From the NCBI GenBank assembly GCA_958299035.1, contig CATQJL010000112.1, forward strand, positions 55,595,140 through 55,659,139: a stretch of 64,000 nucleotides of DNA. The letters run 5' to 3'. Below the pieces are notes generated by a model that saw only the letters and a program-made list of their open reading frames with translations, ran no database searches and had not been told where the DNA came from. The DNA is from Cylicocyclus nassatus. Taxonomy: Eukaryota > Nematoda > Chromadorea > Rhabditida > Strongylidae. Position numbers and translations under genes: made by a program. Shown piece after piece: positions 9,647 to 18,526 of the stretch (the first letter of the stretch is position 1; every line of letters starts with the position of its first letter).

Positions 9647-12310
9647 CTATAGATTGCATATCGATAAGAATGGAAGAAAGTCGTTGGTGACTGACAAACA
9701 TTCATTCTTATTGTTCATTGCTGGATTCTTTGAAGAGATCCAGAATGCTTCCAGCGCCTTCCTAGCCGAGGTTTCCTTCTCATAGGTTAAGATTTCGCAC
9801 TTTATATCGAAATCGGCTCCACCATGCGCTTCGTTCCTATGCCTGCCCAACGGTGATAACAGGGTTTTACGCCTTTTATCTGCCAGATGTTCGTTTATGC
9901 GAGTACTAAGTGATCTTCCAGTTTCGCCAATATAGAGAGCATTGCAGCTAAGGCATTTCAATTGATAAACCACTCCCGCTTGTGCACAGTCACCTATTCT
10001 ACCGTACGGACAGACTACGCATCTTTCTGTTATACAGTATCGATCGTAAAGTCTGTTTCGAACCAACTGCTGTTTGATATTGTCGTTTGGGATGTTCACT
10101 AAGACAACATCGTCTTGCAGTTGTGCGCGTATAATGCACTTTCGAAAAGCCGTACTGATGTTATCGGAAATAAATGGCAGGCACAGTGGGAGCTTATTAT
10201 CACGAATGTGGTCACCATTTGCGTGATGTTGGATACGCGGTAGACAGTGGTAACCATTGCTGCAAGCAATCTGAGAGGCTAAACTTCGTGACTCGCATCG
10301 TTCTCTTTCTCCGGAGCACATCTGCATAGCTGTTTTGAACATATTCCCGATCACTGCTCGTTTCGTAGATGCAGGATGCGCAGATCTTACATTGATAAGG
10401 ATGTTCTTCGAGCTTTCCTTGCGGTACCACTTCATGCTAACAATGCCATTAGACAATCTGACCTGTGCGTTGAGATAGGGGAGCCATCCGTCGTGCGGTA
10501 TCTCTCGTGTGAGCTTTATGTACTGCGACTGCTGGTTGAGAATTTCGAAACACTTGTCCATTTCGGACTGTGTGGACGTAAATATACAGCAATCATCGAT
10601 GTAACGGCAGTACATCAGCGGCATGCGGGCTAGCACCGGTTCCTCGATTTTACTCATGAAGCAAATGGCGAGGACAGGGGCTAGCCTCTGACCCATAGCC
10701 AATCCGCGTATCTGGGAGTAGTACGTCCCAGACCATCTGAAGATATTACATTTTAAGCATTCGCTCACTAGGGTCATCGTCCGCCTTTTGCCAAGCCCAA
10801 AAGTATTGATGGTAGTGGCATATTTATCCAACATCTCTGAGAGCGCTTGCAAAGCCTGGTTGTTCTGCACATTAGTGTAGAGCGAAGTCACATCGAATGA
10901 CTCGACTACAGTGCTCGAATCAAACTTGGCGCTTCGAAGCTTTTCTATAAAATCACGCGAGCTGGATAAATGTGCTGGTACTTTGGGTAGCAGTTGGCTC
11001 ACAATTTTGTTCAAGAACCACGAAATTCGATCGGTGGGACCGCCTACGCAACTAATAATCGGTCTAATTTTGTAAGTGTCCGCTGACATTGAACTCATGT
11101 CCCGCAAGGAAAGCTTGTGCGTCTTAACAAGGCTATAAAACACTGGACAGCTTGGAGACCTGAGTTTTAACCTGCTTATAAACCTGTCGTCGAGTCCTGC
11201 AGATTTAGCTATCGTGGTCCAAGCGTCATTCAACTTTCTATACTGTGATTGAAATTCTTTCGCAGAGACGACTCTATACGTGGTGGTGTCCGCCAGATGA
11301 GCTGCTGTTATTCGTCGATCCAACTCTTGAGGCATTACTACGAATTCGCCGCCTTTATCGCTTACAGACAATCGCACCGAACCGTTAGATACGAGTTCAC
11401 GTATCTCTTTGAAACCTTGCCACTGTCTAGGTGTCAGGTTAGTCTGATGTTGATGTTTCGCTCTATTTAGAACTTCGAGAACACCAGAACATAAGAGACG
11501 GAACTTGATGTCTACCTCAGGGACGGGAGCAGGTTGTCTGTAAAACGACTGCGGGAAAGGAATTGAAGGTAGTAAGCTGTTGGCATCGCGAGCTGTTGCT
11601 GTTGGACCATCTTTGCATTTGCTGCGTAGTCTTAGAGTGTCTCTGAGTTTGTGCAGGCTTCCTACTATTTTGCGACAAGTCGCGGAGTTGACATTCTGCG
11701 CAGGAGAGAAGGAAGGGCCAAGGCTAAGAAGCTCGATGACATTGGAAGATAATGGAATGTTCCCAATTACCGTGACCCTCGATGTAACTTCATTCTGATA
11801 TGCATGTCCTTGAGAGCGGTGGTCGGTAATGTTATTTCTGTTACATGAACAATTTTTGCAGAGATCAGTCAAGAGTCGATCGTACTTTGCACGGAGTTTG
11901 ATTTTGATCCTAGATCGAATCGAATCACAGATTAGCTTTGAACCATCCTCAATCCTCCTCCAACGTTCACAAGGCAAGAGACGTTTACAAGCTTGTTCTT
12001 TTGCATGACATTTCAACAAGGTAGAATACAACAGTCTCTGTTTTTCTTTGATGATAACATTCAAGATAGCTTGATAAATCTTCACTATCCTCGGATCATC
12101 TTCATCGAGAGCGCAAGTGTATCCTAGTCTCTTATCCTTGATGAAAGTGGGCAACACGTTCGTTCTCTTGCAACGTCGGAGGAATATCAAGGATTGGCGA
12201 AGAGCTATCGCTTTTTGTCGAAGCGACAGCGTTTCACGTGTCAAGCGGAACATTGTCGGCGGTAAATCTTCTAATAGTTTAAAAGTTCCACTTTCCTTAA
12301 ACCTCGGCAT
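9647..12310 (-). CDS. PLE-A reverse transcriptase/GIY-YIG endonuclease, copy 1
   Basis: 887 residues, intact. The N-terminal region carries the Penelope DKG motif (SVSDKGGEF, ~316-323). The RT follows: RPIISCVGG (~416-424), motif A FDVTSLYTN (472-480), motif B GLAMGQRLAP (536-545), catalytic YIDD (570-573), and motif E around KWYRKESSKNIL. A Cys-rich linker (CITERCVVCPYG, ~759-770) leads into the GIY-YIG nuclease, seen as GVVY (779-782), LYIGETGR (792-799) and RINEHL, ending near AFWISSKNPAMN. Penelope-type RTs prime at nuclease-made nicks and are related to telomerase RT. The start MPRFKESG lies 7 bp inside the unit, so regulation must come from the adjacent pseudo-LTR. It differs from copy 2 by Ser196/Asn and Ser465/Pro only. 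Probably competent. Confidence 0.95.
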   Translation of the reverse strand: MPRFKESGTFKLLEDLPPTMFRLTRETLSLRQKAIALRQSLIFLRRCKRTNVLPTFIKDKRLGYTCALDEDDPRIVKIYQAILNVIIKEKQRLLYSTLLKCHAKEQACKRLLPCERWRRIEDGSKLICDSIRSRIKIKLRAKYDRLLTDLCKNCSCNRNNITDHRSQGHAYQNEVTSRVTVIGNIPLSSNVIELLSLGPSFSPAQNVNSATCRKIVGSLHKLRDTLRLRSKCKDGPTATARDANSLLPSIPFPQSFYRQPAPVPEVDIKFRLLCSGVLEVLNRAKHQHQTNLTPRQWQGFKEIRELVSNGSVRLSVSDKGGEFVVMPQELDRRITAAHLADTTTYRVVSAKEFQSQYRKLNDAWTTIAKSAGLDDRFISRLKLRSPSCPVFYSLVKTHKLSLRDMSSMSADTYKIRPIISCVGGPTDRISWFLNKIVSQLLPKVPAHLSSSRDFIEKLRSAKFDSSTVVESFDVTSLYTNVQNNQALQALSEMLDKYATTINTFGLGKRRTMTLVSECLKCNIFRWSGTYYSQIRGLAMGQRLAPVLAICFMSKIEEPVLARMPLMYCRYIDDCCIFTSTQSEMDKCFEILNQQSQYIKLTREIPHDGWLPYLNAQVRLSNGIVSMKWYRKESSKNILINVRSAHPASTKRAVIGNMFKTAMQMCSGERERCESRSLASQIACSNGYHCLPRIQHHANGDHIRDNKLPLCLPFISDNISTAFRKCIIRAQLQDDVVLVNIPNDNIKQQLVRNRLYDRYCITERCVVCPYGRIGDCAQAGVVYQLKCLSCNALYIGETGRSLSTRINEHLADKRRKTLLSPLGRHRNEAHGGADFDIKCEILTYEKETSARKALEAFWISSKNPAMNNKNECLSVTNDFLPFLSICNL

Positions 12311-12373
12311 CGCTAATATTCTTCAGTACTGCTGTGCCAGACAGGTTTGGTAGGTGTTCTTTATTCCAATCAA

Positions 12374-12413
12374 GGCCTAACGTTTCGACGCCTTTCGTCT
12401 TCCTCAGAGGCCT
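12374..12413 (-). ncRNA. Hammerhead-like motif in PLE-A pseudo-LTR (copy 2)
   Basis: Identical to the motif at 9391-9430 and offset by exactly 2983. In this position it lies upstream of the copy 1 ORF, so cleavage would release the 5' end of copy 1 RNA. Confidence 0.65.
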
Positions 12414-12629
12414 GAAAATGGCTCAAAGCGTCATCTGTGAAAAGAGGCCATCAAGCACCATCCTCATTCCTGCTAGTTCTCGATCTTCGCTCAACATCCC
12501 TACCGCAAAAATTGTCAGCGCCAGAAAATGAACATACCGTTGAGAACACCGCTATGTCAGTTTCCGCACCGGAAGTGATGGTCTTGGCGGAAGGACTAAA
12601 CTATACTATAAATGCACATAGCATGTGAT

Positions 12630-15293
12630 CTATAGATTGCATATCGATAAGAATGGAAGAAAGTCGTTGGTGACTGACAAACATTCATTCTTATTGTTCA
12701 TTGCTGGATTCTTTGAAGAGATCCAGAATGCTTCCAGCGCCTTCCTAGCCGAGGTTTCCTTCTCATAGGTTAAGATTTCGCACTTTATATCGAAATCGGC
12801 TCCACCATGCGCTTCGTTCCTATGCCTGCCCAACGGTGATAACAGGGTTTTACGCCTTTTATCTGCCAGATGTTCGTTTATGCGAGTACTAAGTGATCTT
12901 CCAGTTTCGCCAATATAGAGAGCATTGCAGCTAAGGCATTTCAATTGATAAACCACTCCCGCTTGTGCACAGTCACCTATTCTACCGTACGGACAGACTA
13001 CGCATCTTTCTGTTATACAGTATCGATCGTAAAGTCTGTTTCGAACCAACTGCTGTTTGATATTGTCGTTTGGGATGTTCACTAAGACAACATCGTCTTG
13101 CAGTTGTGCGCGTATAATGCACTTTCGAAAAGCCGTACTGATGTTATCGGAAATAAATGGCAGGCACAGTGGGAGCTTATTATCACGAATGTGGTCACCA
13201 TTTGCGTGATGTTGGATACGCGGTAGACAGTGGTAACCATTGCTGCAAGCAATCTGAGAGGCTAAACTTCGTGACTCGCATCGTTCTCTTTCTCCGGAGC
13301 ACATCTGCATAGCTGTTTTGAACATATTCCCGATCACTGCTCGTTTCGTAGATGCAGGATGCGCAGATCTTACATTGATAAGGATGTTCTTCGAGCTTTC
13401 CTTGCGGTACCACTTCATGCTAACAATGCCATTAGACAATCTGACCTGTGCGTTGAGATAGGGGAGCCATCCGTCGTGCGGTATCTCTCGTGTGAGCTTT
13501 ATGTACTGCGACTGCTGGTTGAGAATTTCGAAACACTTGTCCATTTCGGACTGTGTGGACGTAAATATACAGCAATCATCGATGTAACGGCAGTACATCA
13601 GCGGCATGCGGGCTAGCACCGGTTCCTCGATTTTACTCATGAAGCAAATGGCGAGGACAGGGGCTAGCCTCTGACCCATAGCCAATCCGCGTATCTGGGA
13701 GTAGTACGTCCCAGACCATCTGAAGATATTACATTTTAAGCATTCGCTCACTAGGGTCATCGTCCGCCTTTTGCCAAGCCCAAAAGTATTGATGGTAGTG
13801 GCATATTTATCCAACATCTCTGAGAGCGCTTGCAAAGCCTGGTTGTTCTGCACATTAGTGTAGAGCGAAGTCACATCGAATGACTCGACTACAGTGCTCG
13901 GATCAAACTTGGCGCTTCGAAGCTTTTCTATAAAATCACGCGAGCTGGATAAATGTGCTGGTACTTTGGGTAGCAGTTGGCTCACAATTTTGTTCAAGAA
14001 CCACGAAATTCGATCGGTGGGACCGCCTACGCAACTAATAATCGGTCTAATTTTGTAAGTGTCCGCTGACATTGAACTCATGTCCCGCAAGGAAAGCTTG
14101 TGCGTCTTAACAAGGCTATAAAACACTGGACAGCTTGGAGACCTGAGTTTTAACCTGCTTATAAACCTGTCGTCGAGTCCTGCAGATTTAGCTATCGTGG
14201 TCCAAGCGTCATTCAACTTTCTATACTGTGATTGAAATTCTTTCGCAGAGACGACTCTATACGTGGTGGTGTCCGCCAGATGAGCTGCTGTTATTCGTCG
14301 ATCCAACTCTTGAGGCATTACTACGAATTCGCCGCCTTTATCGCTTACAGACAATCGCACCGAACCGTTAGATACGAGTTCACGTATCTCTTTGAAACCT
14401 TGCCACTGTCTAGGTGTCAGGTTAGTCTGATGTTGATGTTTCGCTCTATTTAGAACTTCGAGAACACCAGAACATAAGAGACGGAACTTGATGTCTACCT
14501 CAGGGACGGGAGCAGGTTGTCTGTAAAACGACTGCGGGAAAGGAATTGAAGGTAGTAAGCTGTTGGCATCGCGAGCTGTTGCTGTTGGACCATCTTTGCA
14601 TTTGCTGCGTAGTCTTAGAGTGTCTCTGAGTTTGTGCAGGCTTCCTACTATTTTGCGACAAGTCGCGGAGTTGACATTCTGCGCAGGAGAGAAGGAAGGG
14701 CCAAGGTTAAGAAGCTCGATGACATTGGAAGATAATGGAATGTTCCCAATTACCGTGACCCTCGATGTAACTTCATTCTGATATGCATGTCCTTGAGAGC
14801 GGTGGTCGGTAATGTTATTTCTGTTACATGAACAATTTTTGCAGAGATCAGTCAAGAGTCGATCGTACTTTGCACGGAGTTTGATTTTGATCCTAGATCG
14901 AATCGAATCACAGATTAGCTTTGAACCATCCTCAATCCTCCTCCAACGTTCACAAGGCAAGAGACGTTTACAAGCTTGTTCTTTTGCATGACATTTCAAC
15001 AAGGTAGAATACAACAGTCTCTGTTTTTCTTTGATGATAACATTCAAGATAGCTTGATAAATCTTCACTATCCTCGGATCATCTTCATCGAGAGCGCAAG
15101 TGTATCCTAGTCTCTTATCCTTGATGAAAGTGGGCAACACGTTCGTTCTCTTGCAACGTCGGAGGAATATCAAGGATTGGCGAAGAGCTATCGCTTTTTG
15201 TCGAAGCGACAGCGTTTCACGTGTCAAGCGGAACATTGTCGGCGGTAAATCTTCTAATAGTTTAAAAGTTCCACTTTCCTTAAACCTCGGCAT
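12630..15293 (-). CDS. PLE-A reverse transcriptase/GIY-YIG endonuclease, copy 2
   Basis: 887 intact codons with the same domain order as copy 1: DKG motif, RT motifs with FDVTSLYTN, GLAMGQRLAP and YIDD, Cys-rich linker, and GIY-YIG (GVVY, LYIGETGR). It carries Asn196 and Pro465 where copy 1 has Ser. Neither position is in a catalytic motif. Upstream (to the right) lies a truncated third pseudo-LTR that could supply its promoter. Confidence 0.95.
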   Translation of the reverse strand: MPRFKESGTFKLLEDLPPTMFRLTRETLSLRQKAIALRQSLIFLRRCKRTNVLPTFIKDKRLGYTCALDEDDPRIVKIYQAILNVIIKEKQRLLYSTLLKCHAKEQACKRLLPCERWRRIEDGSKLICDSIRSRIKIKLRAKYDRLLTDLCKNCSCNRNNITDHRSQGHAYQNEVTSRVTVIGNIPLSSNVIELLNLGPSFSPAQNVNSATCRKIVGSLHKLRDTLRLRSKCKDGPTATARDANSLLPSIPFPQSFYRQPAPVPEVDIKFRLLCSGVLEVLNRAKHQHQTNLTPRQWQGFKEIRELVSNGSVRLSVSDKGGEFVVMPQELDRRITAAHLADTTTYRVVSAKEFQSQYRKLNDAWTTIAKSAGLDDRFISRLKLRSPSCPVFYSLVKTHKLSLRDMSSMSADTYKIRPIISCVGGPTDRISWFLNKIVSQLLPKVPAHLSSSRDFIEKLRSAKFDPSTVVESFDVTSLYTNVQNNQALQALSEMLDKYATTINTFGLGKRRTMTLVSECLKCNIFRWSGTYYSQIRGLAMGQRLAPVLAICFMSKIEEPVLARMPLMYCRYIDDCCIFTSTQSEMDKCFEILNQQSQYIKLTREIPHDGWLPYLNAQVRLSNGIVSMKWYRKESSKNILINVRSAHPASTKRAVIGNMFKTAMQMCSGERERCESRSLASQIACSNGYHCLPRIQHHANGDHIRDNKLPLCLPFISDNISTAFRKCIIRAQLQDDVVLVNIPNDNIKQQLVRNRLYDRYCITERCVVCPYGRIGDCAQAGVVYQLKCLSCNALYIGETGRSLSTRINEHLADKRRKTLLSPLGRHRNEAHGGADFDIKCEILTYEKETSARKALEAFWISSKNPAMNNKNECLSVTNDFLPFLSICNL

Positions 15294-15300
15294 CGCTAAT

Positions 15301-15450
15301 ATTCTTCAGTACTGCTGTGCCAGACAGGTTTGGTAGGTGTTCTTTATTCCAATCAAGGCCTAACGTTTCGACGCCTTTCGTCTTCCTCAGAGGCCTGAAA
15401 ATGGCTCAAAGCGTCATCTGTGAAAAGAGGCCATCAAGCACCATCCTCAT
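15301..15450 (-). repeat. Partial third PLE-A pseudo-LTR
   Basis: Starts with ATTCTTCAGTACTGCTGTGC exactly as the other two units and follows them to CATCCTCAT near 15450, then breaks off into a simple repeat. It includes a full hammerhead-like motif. Confidence 0.88.
15357..15396 (-). ncRNA. Hammerhead-like motif in partial pseudo-LTR
   Basis: Same sequence and fold as 9391-9430 and 12374-12413. It lies upstream of the copy 2 ORF. Confidence 0.63.
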
Positions 15451-15489
15451 CATCATTCACCATCATCTCATCCTCATCTCATCCTCATG
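15441..15489. repeat. CATCCTCAT-type simple repeat at PLE-A inversion junction
   Basis: CATC/CTCAT units fill the junction between the minus-strand partial pseudo-LTR and a plus-strand PLE-A fragment, so the breakpoint itself is low-complexity. Confidence 0.75.
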
Positions 15490-15807
15490 AAGATGATCCG
15501 AGGATAGTGAAGATTTATCAAGCTATACTTGCGTTGATACCAAAGACAGAGACTGTTGTATTCTACCTTGTTGAAATGTCATGCAAAAGAACAAGCTTGT
15601 AAACGTCTCTTGCCTTGTGAACGTTGGAGGAGGATTGAGGATGGTTCAAAGCTAATCTGTGATTCGATTCAATCTAGGATCAAAATCAAACTCCGTGCAA
15701 AGTACGATCGACTCTTGACTGATCTCTGCAAAAATTGTTCATGTAACAGAAATAACATTACCGACCACCGCTCTCAAGGACATGCATATCAGAATGAAGT
15801 TACATCA
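15490..15807 (+). pseudogene. Inverted 5' fragment of PLE-A ORF
   Basis: On the plus strand the sequence encodes the N-terminal PLE-A segment from EDDPRIVKIYQAI through STLLKCHAKEQAC to HAYQNEVTS (about residues 70-177), in the opposite orientation to the two complete copies. Compared with those, the stretch just after QAI is rearranged (about 15528-15545) and shifts the frame. It stops exactly at the primer-like sequence at 15808. Confidence 0.85.
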
Positions 15808-15832
15808 GTACTCTGCGTTGATACCACTGCTT
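15808..15832. other. Match to SMART cDNA primer (reverse complement), probable artefact
   Basis: These 25 bases begin GTACTCTGCGTTGATACC and end CACTGCTT. As far as I know they are the exact reverse complement of the widely used SMART cDNA synthesis/PCR oligonucleotide, and they abut the N gap directly. Untrimmed library adapter at a contig end is the simplest reading, so this is not genomic sequence. Confidence 0.85.
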
Positions 15833-16332
15833 NNNNNNNNNNNNNNNNNNNNNNNNNNNNNNNNNNNNNNNNNNNNNNNNNNNNNNNNNNNNNNNNNNNN
15901 NNNNNNNNNNNNNNNNNNNNNNNNNNNNNNNNNNNNNNNNNNNNNNNNNNNNNNNNNNNNNNNNNNNNNNNNNNNNNNNNNNNNNNNNNNNNNNNNNNNN
16001 NNNNNNNNNNNNNNNNNNNNNNNNNNNNNNNNNNNNNNNNNNNNNNNNNNNNNNNNNNNNNNNNNNNNNNNNNNNNNNNNNNNNNNNNNNNNNNNNNNNN
16101 NNNNNNNNNNNNNNNNNNNNNNNNNNNNNNNNNNNNNNNNNNNNNNNNNNNNNNNNNNNNNNNNNNNNNNNNNNNNNNNNNNNNNNNNNNNNNNNNNNNN
16201 NNNNNNNNNNNNNNNNNNNNNNNNNNNNNNNNNNNNNNNNNNNNNNNNNNNNNNNNNNNNNNNNNNNNNNNNNNNNNNNNNNNNNNNNNNNNNNNNNNNN
16301 NNNNNNNNNNNNNNNNNNNNNNNNNNNNNNNN
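15833..16332. other. Assembly gap, 500 N
   Basis: Exactly 500 N, a round placeholder length. True distance unknown. Sequence to the left is a PLE-A fragment plus primer; to the right it begins mid-ORF in PLE-B. Confidence 0.99.
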
Positions 16333-17044
16333 TCTACAAAAAGGTCCCGCTAGCTGTAGTAACTCGAATAGATGCCCACTGCATGAGAAAGACACCCAGA
16401 AAATTTCTTTTTGCATACCTTTCGTAACGGAGGACTTGAGTAAAGCTGTTAGGAGGAGTTTGTATCAAGCGGGCTTGCAAGAATATGTAAGAGTTGTAGA
16501 CATTCCTCCTCCCAATCTGAAAAAGCAGCTAATCCGCAATCGCGCATATGACAATATTTGCTCAACACCAAATTGCGTGATATGTCCCTTTGGAAGACCA
16601 GGTGATTGCCTAAAGTGCGGGGTCGTCTATCTTATTACCTGCCGAGTATGCGGTGAAGAATATGTAGGTGAGACCGGACGACCATTGTGTCTACGGATCA
16701 AAGAGCACTTAGTCGGACTCACAAAACGTAAAGCATCCACTCCCCTAAGTGCACATAGCAGAGTGTCGCACGATAATATGCCGTTTGATATTGCTGCCAC
16801 AATCTTGTCCTACGAGCAAGAAACTATCCCACGCAAGACACTCGAAGCATTTTGGATTACGTCACGTAATCCCAAAATGAACAAAAAGGACGAGTGCATT
16901 ACCGTAATCAAAGAGTTATCACCATATCAAAGCCTCTGCGGTTTTGATTGTCAAAGTATAAACATCACAGAGAGCAAAGGCATACCATCACATTCTGCAC
17001 GGCTTGACCACGAGCGGTCAGATCACTCGACTGACGTCGAATAA
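16333..17044 (+). pseudogene. PLE-B C-terminal fragment, copy B1 (truncated by gap)
   Basis: Open frame from the gap edge to a TAA. It encodes the post-RT linker (FCIPFVTEDLSKAVRRSL), the Cys-rich segment CSTPNCVICPFGRPGDC, and the GIY-YIG nuclease (GVVYLITC, EYVGETGRP, RIKEHL) followed by AFWITSRNPKMNKKDE and a C-terminal tail. The RT part would lie in the gap. The same sequence recurs at 27403-28110 (minus) and 29325-30033 (plus). PLE-B is a different Penelope family from PLE-A, sharing domain order but clearly divergent in sequence. Confidence 0.88.
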
Positions 17045-17241
17045 GGTGAGGTATGGTCTGGCTCTTTGCTGGTCTCGTGCTCAACACAGTTCAAATCGTA
17101 ACGGCGAGAAGGGCCAGCAAGTACTTCACACATACGTTTTTTTTGATTACAGGTTCTGAAAACGGCGTTGGCGCCGAAACGTTAGCCAACCAATAAATTG
17201 TTTGTATACCAATCTTGGCCGCCGTTCAAAAACACATATAA
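17045..17241 (+). repeat. PLE-B 3' terminal segment (pseudo-LTR)
   Basis: Shared by all three PLE-B copies up to ACACATATAAGA. The third copy diverges there (about 30229), which fixes the 3' end of the element. It contains the hammerhead-like motif and AATAAATTG a few bases after it. Confidence 0.75.
17152..17191 (+). ncRNA. Hammerhead-like motif, PLE-B copy B1
   Basis: Helix I GGTT, core CTGAAAA, extra C, stem II GGCG/CGCC with loop TTGG, then GAAAC, GTT, and helix I partner AACC (with AGCC between). The core G at position 8 of the consensus is A here, which should remove catalysis. Copy B3 keeps G. Confidence 0.55.
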
Positions 17242-18198
17242 GAAAAAAAAATCTGGCTGTCAAGCTAGTCGTGCCCTCAAAAAATGTTGATCTCATGTTT
17301 ATAACGAAACATCCATTCGTTCGTGTTACTATCACTTTTCAGCAATTTTGTGTTTTTGGTCGTCACGCTGTCGCAGTCAGCTTGAAGGCCTTTCCTTCTA
17401 TAAGCGCAAACCCATTCCAGCCCCACTTCAACTTCTCAAACCTTATACACAAGTTTTCGTTTCCAGTGTGGTCATGCATAGAGGGTTAAGCTTTATGCTT
17501 CTGTGACAAAAGCCATCAAGTCATAAATACGAGGTATGCTTGCCACTTTCCAGAGTCTGCTGACTCTGTCTAGCTCGTTTCTGAAAGGGTGAATCTCCAT
17601 GCATGTTTTCGTTTATTATCATGTACACAGTCTGTCACTAGAAAATAATGAGGATCAGCATGTCATTTATTGACGTTTGGCTGCAATAGGGTTTATTATG
17701 ATTCACGGTCGACACCTCGCCAAATTTTTGATTTCATCTGAAAATTATAATCATCAAGTAATCTACTAAGTGTTCAGCCAAAAATTTGAAAGACATTCAA
17801 CTTCGCCCCAAAAACTTTCTCTTTCTTACATAATCACACTTTTAACAAAAAAATAATCTTGCACTGTCAGAACGTGACAGTTAAGCATTGAACACAACAG
17901 ATTCGTTGTTTCGTGTTTCAAACAAATGTTTGCTCTAAAGTGAACAAAGCAGGGCAGGAGTTGTTTGATTTTTAATTGAAATAAATTAATAACGGTTGCA
18001 ATGTTGTGTTGTTAGTGTTGTCCTGATTAATGGCATGTTGTTCAGTTACCTGCTACCAGTACTCACCGCCCATTGCTATTTAAGTATTTGATTACAATGT
18101 TTCTGATTAGCATTACGGGGTAACACAAAACGACTGTGGATAAAACACAGCAACTAACATTCACTTTCAAGAAGATTGGCGCTAGTTCTATAAGCGCC
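17242..18198. other. No gene seen (inverted-repeat arm)
   Basis: AT-rich sequence mirrored at 26248-27205. Short open frames have no recognisable motif. Confidence 0.5.
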
Positions 18199-18260
18199 TA
18201 CTCTGGGTCGAACAAGACCGTAGGCATTTACATGCCTACGGTCTTGTTCGACCCAGAGTA
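18199..18260. repeat. Perfect 62 bp hairpin (29 bp arms)
   Basis: TACTCTGGGTCGAACAAGAC continues to a TTAC loop and returns exactly to GACCCAGAGTA. Mirrored in the other arm at 26186-26247. Confidence 0.92.
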
Positions 18261-18334
18261 AGCGAAACATCTCAAGTGGAGCAGCGCGTCCGCAGCGCCA
18301 CTGACTCTGCGAGACAGATTAGGCACCCGCCATA

Positions 18335-18524
18335 CTTGATCCGCTTAATCCATTTCATCCGCTTGATCCGCTTCGCCATTGGCCGATTCAGTGAACTGAG
18401 CATTAGCGAAGCGGTTGTCTGCTTGATCCACTTGATCCACTTCATCCACTTCACTATTGATTAGTTCACTGAATTAATCAATGATGAAGCGGATCAAGCG
18501 GATCAAGTGGTTAAGCGGATCAAG
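18335..18524. repeat. Foldback MITE made of CTTGATCCG nine-mers
   Basis: Ends CTTGATCCGCTTAA... and ...TTAAGCGGATCAAG, flanked by TA. Nearly the whole 190 bp consists of variants of CTTGATCCG, CTTCATCCG and TTCACTGAA on both strands. Mirrored at 25922-26111. Confidence 0.8.
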
Positions 18525-18526
18525 TA

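Larger units (their letters stand above)
9335..12317 (-). mobile_element. Penelope-like element PLE-A, copy 1 of a tandem pair
   Basis: A 2983 bp unit repeated head to tail at 12318-15300 and begun again at 15301-15450. On the minus strand each unit is one 887-codon ORF plus a ~312-319 bp terminal segment that acts as the pseudo-LTR of the neighbouring copy: only 7 bp separate this ORF's start from the next unit. Tandem copies sharing pseudo-LTRs with ribozyme-like motifs are the classic Penelope arrangement. Its 3' end is joined to the MITE at 9334. Confidence 0.9.
12318..15300 (-). mobile_element. Penelope-like element PLE-A, copy 2 of a tandem pair
   Basis: Exact 2983 bp period relative to copy 1, with only two base differences noticed by eye within the ORF. 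The near identity means very recent amplification, or an assembly duplication of one copy. Its pseudo-LTR (12311-12629) lies between the two ORFs. Confidence 0.88.

Noticed and set aside
15529..15541. GCGTTGATACC at about 15531 as a second embedded primer
   Set aside because: Only about 13 bases match, and the stretch can also be aligned to the normal PLE-A sequence with small changes, so I do not call it primer.
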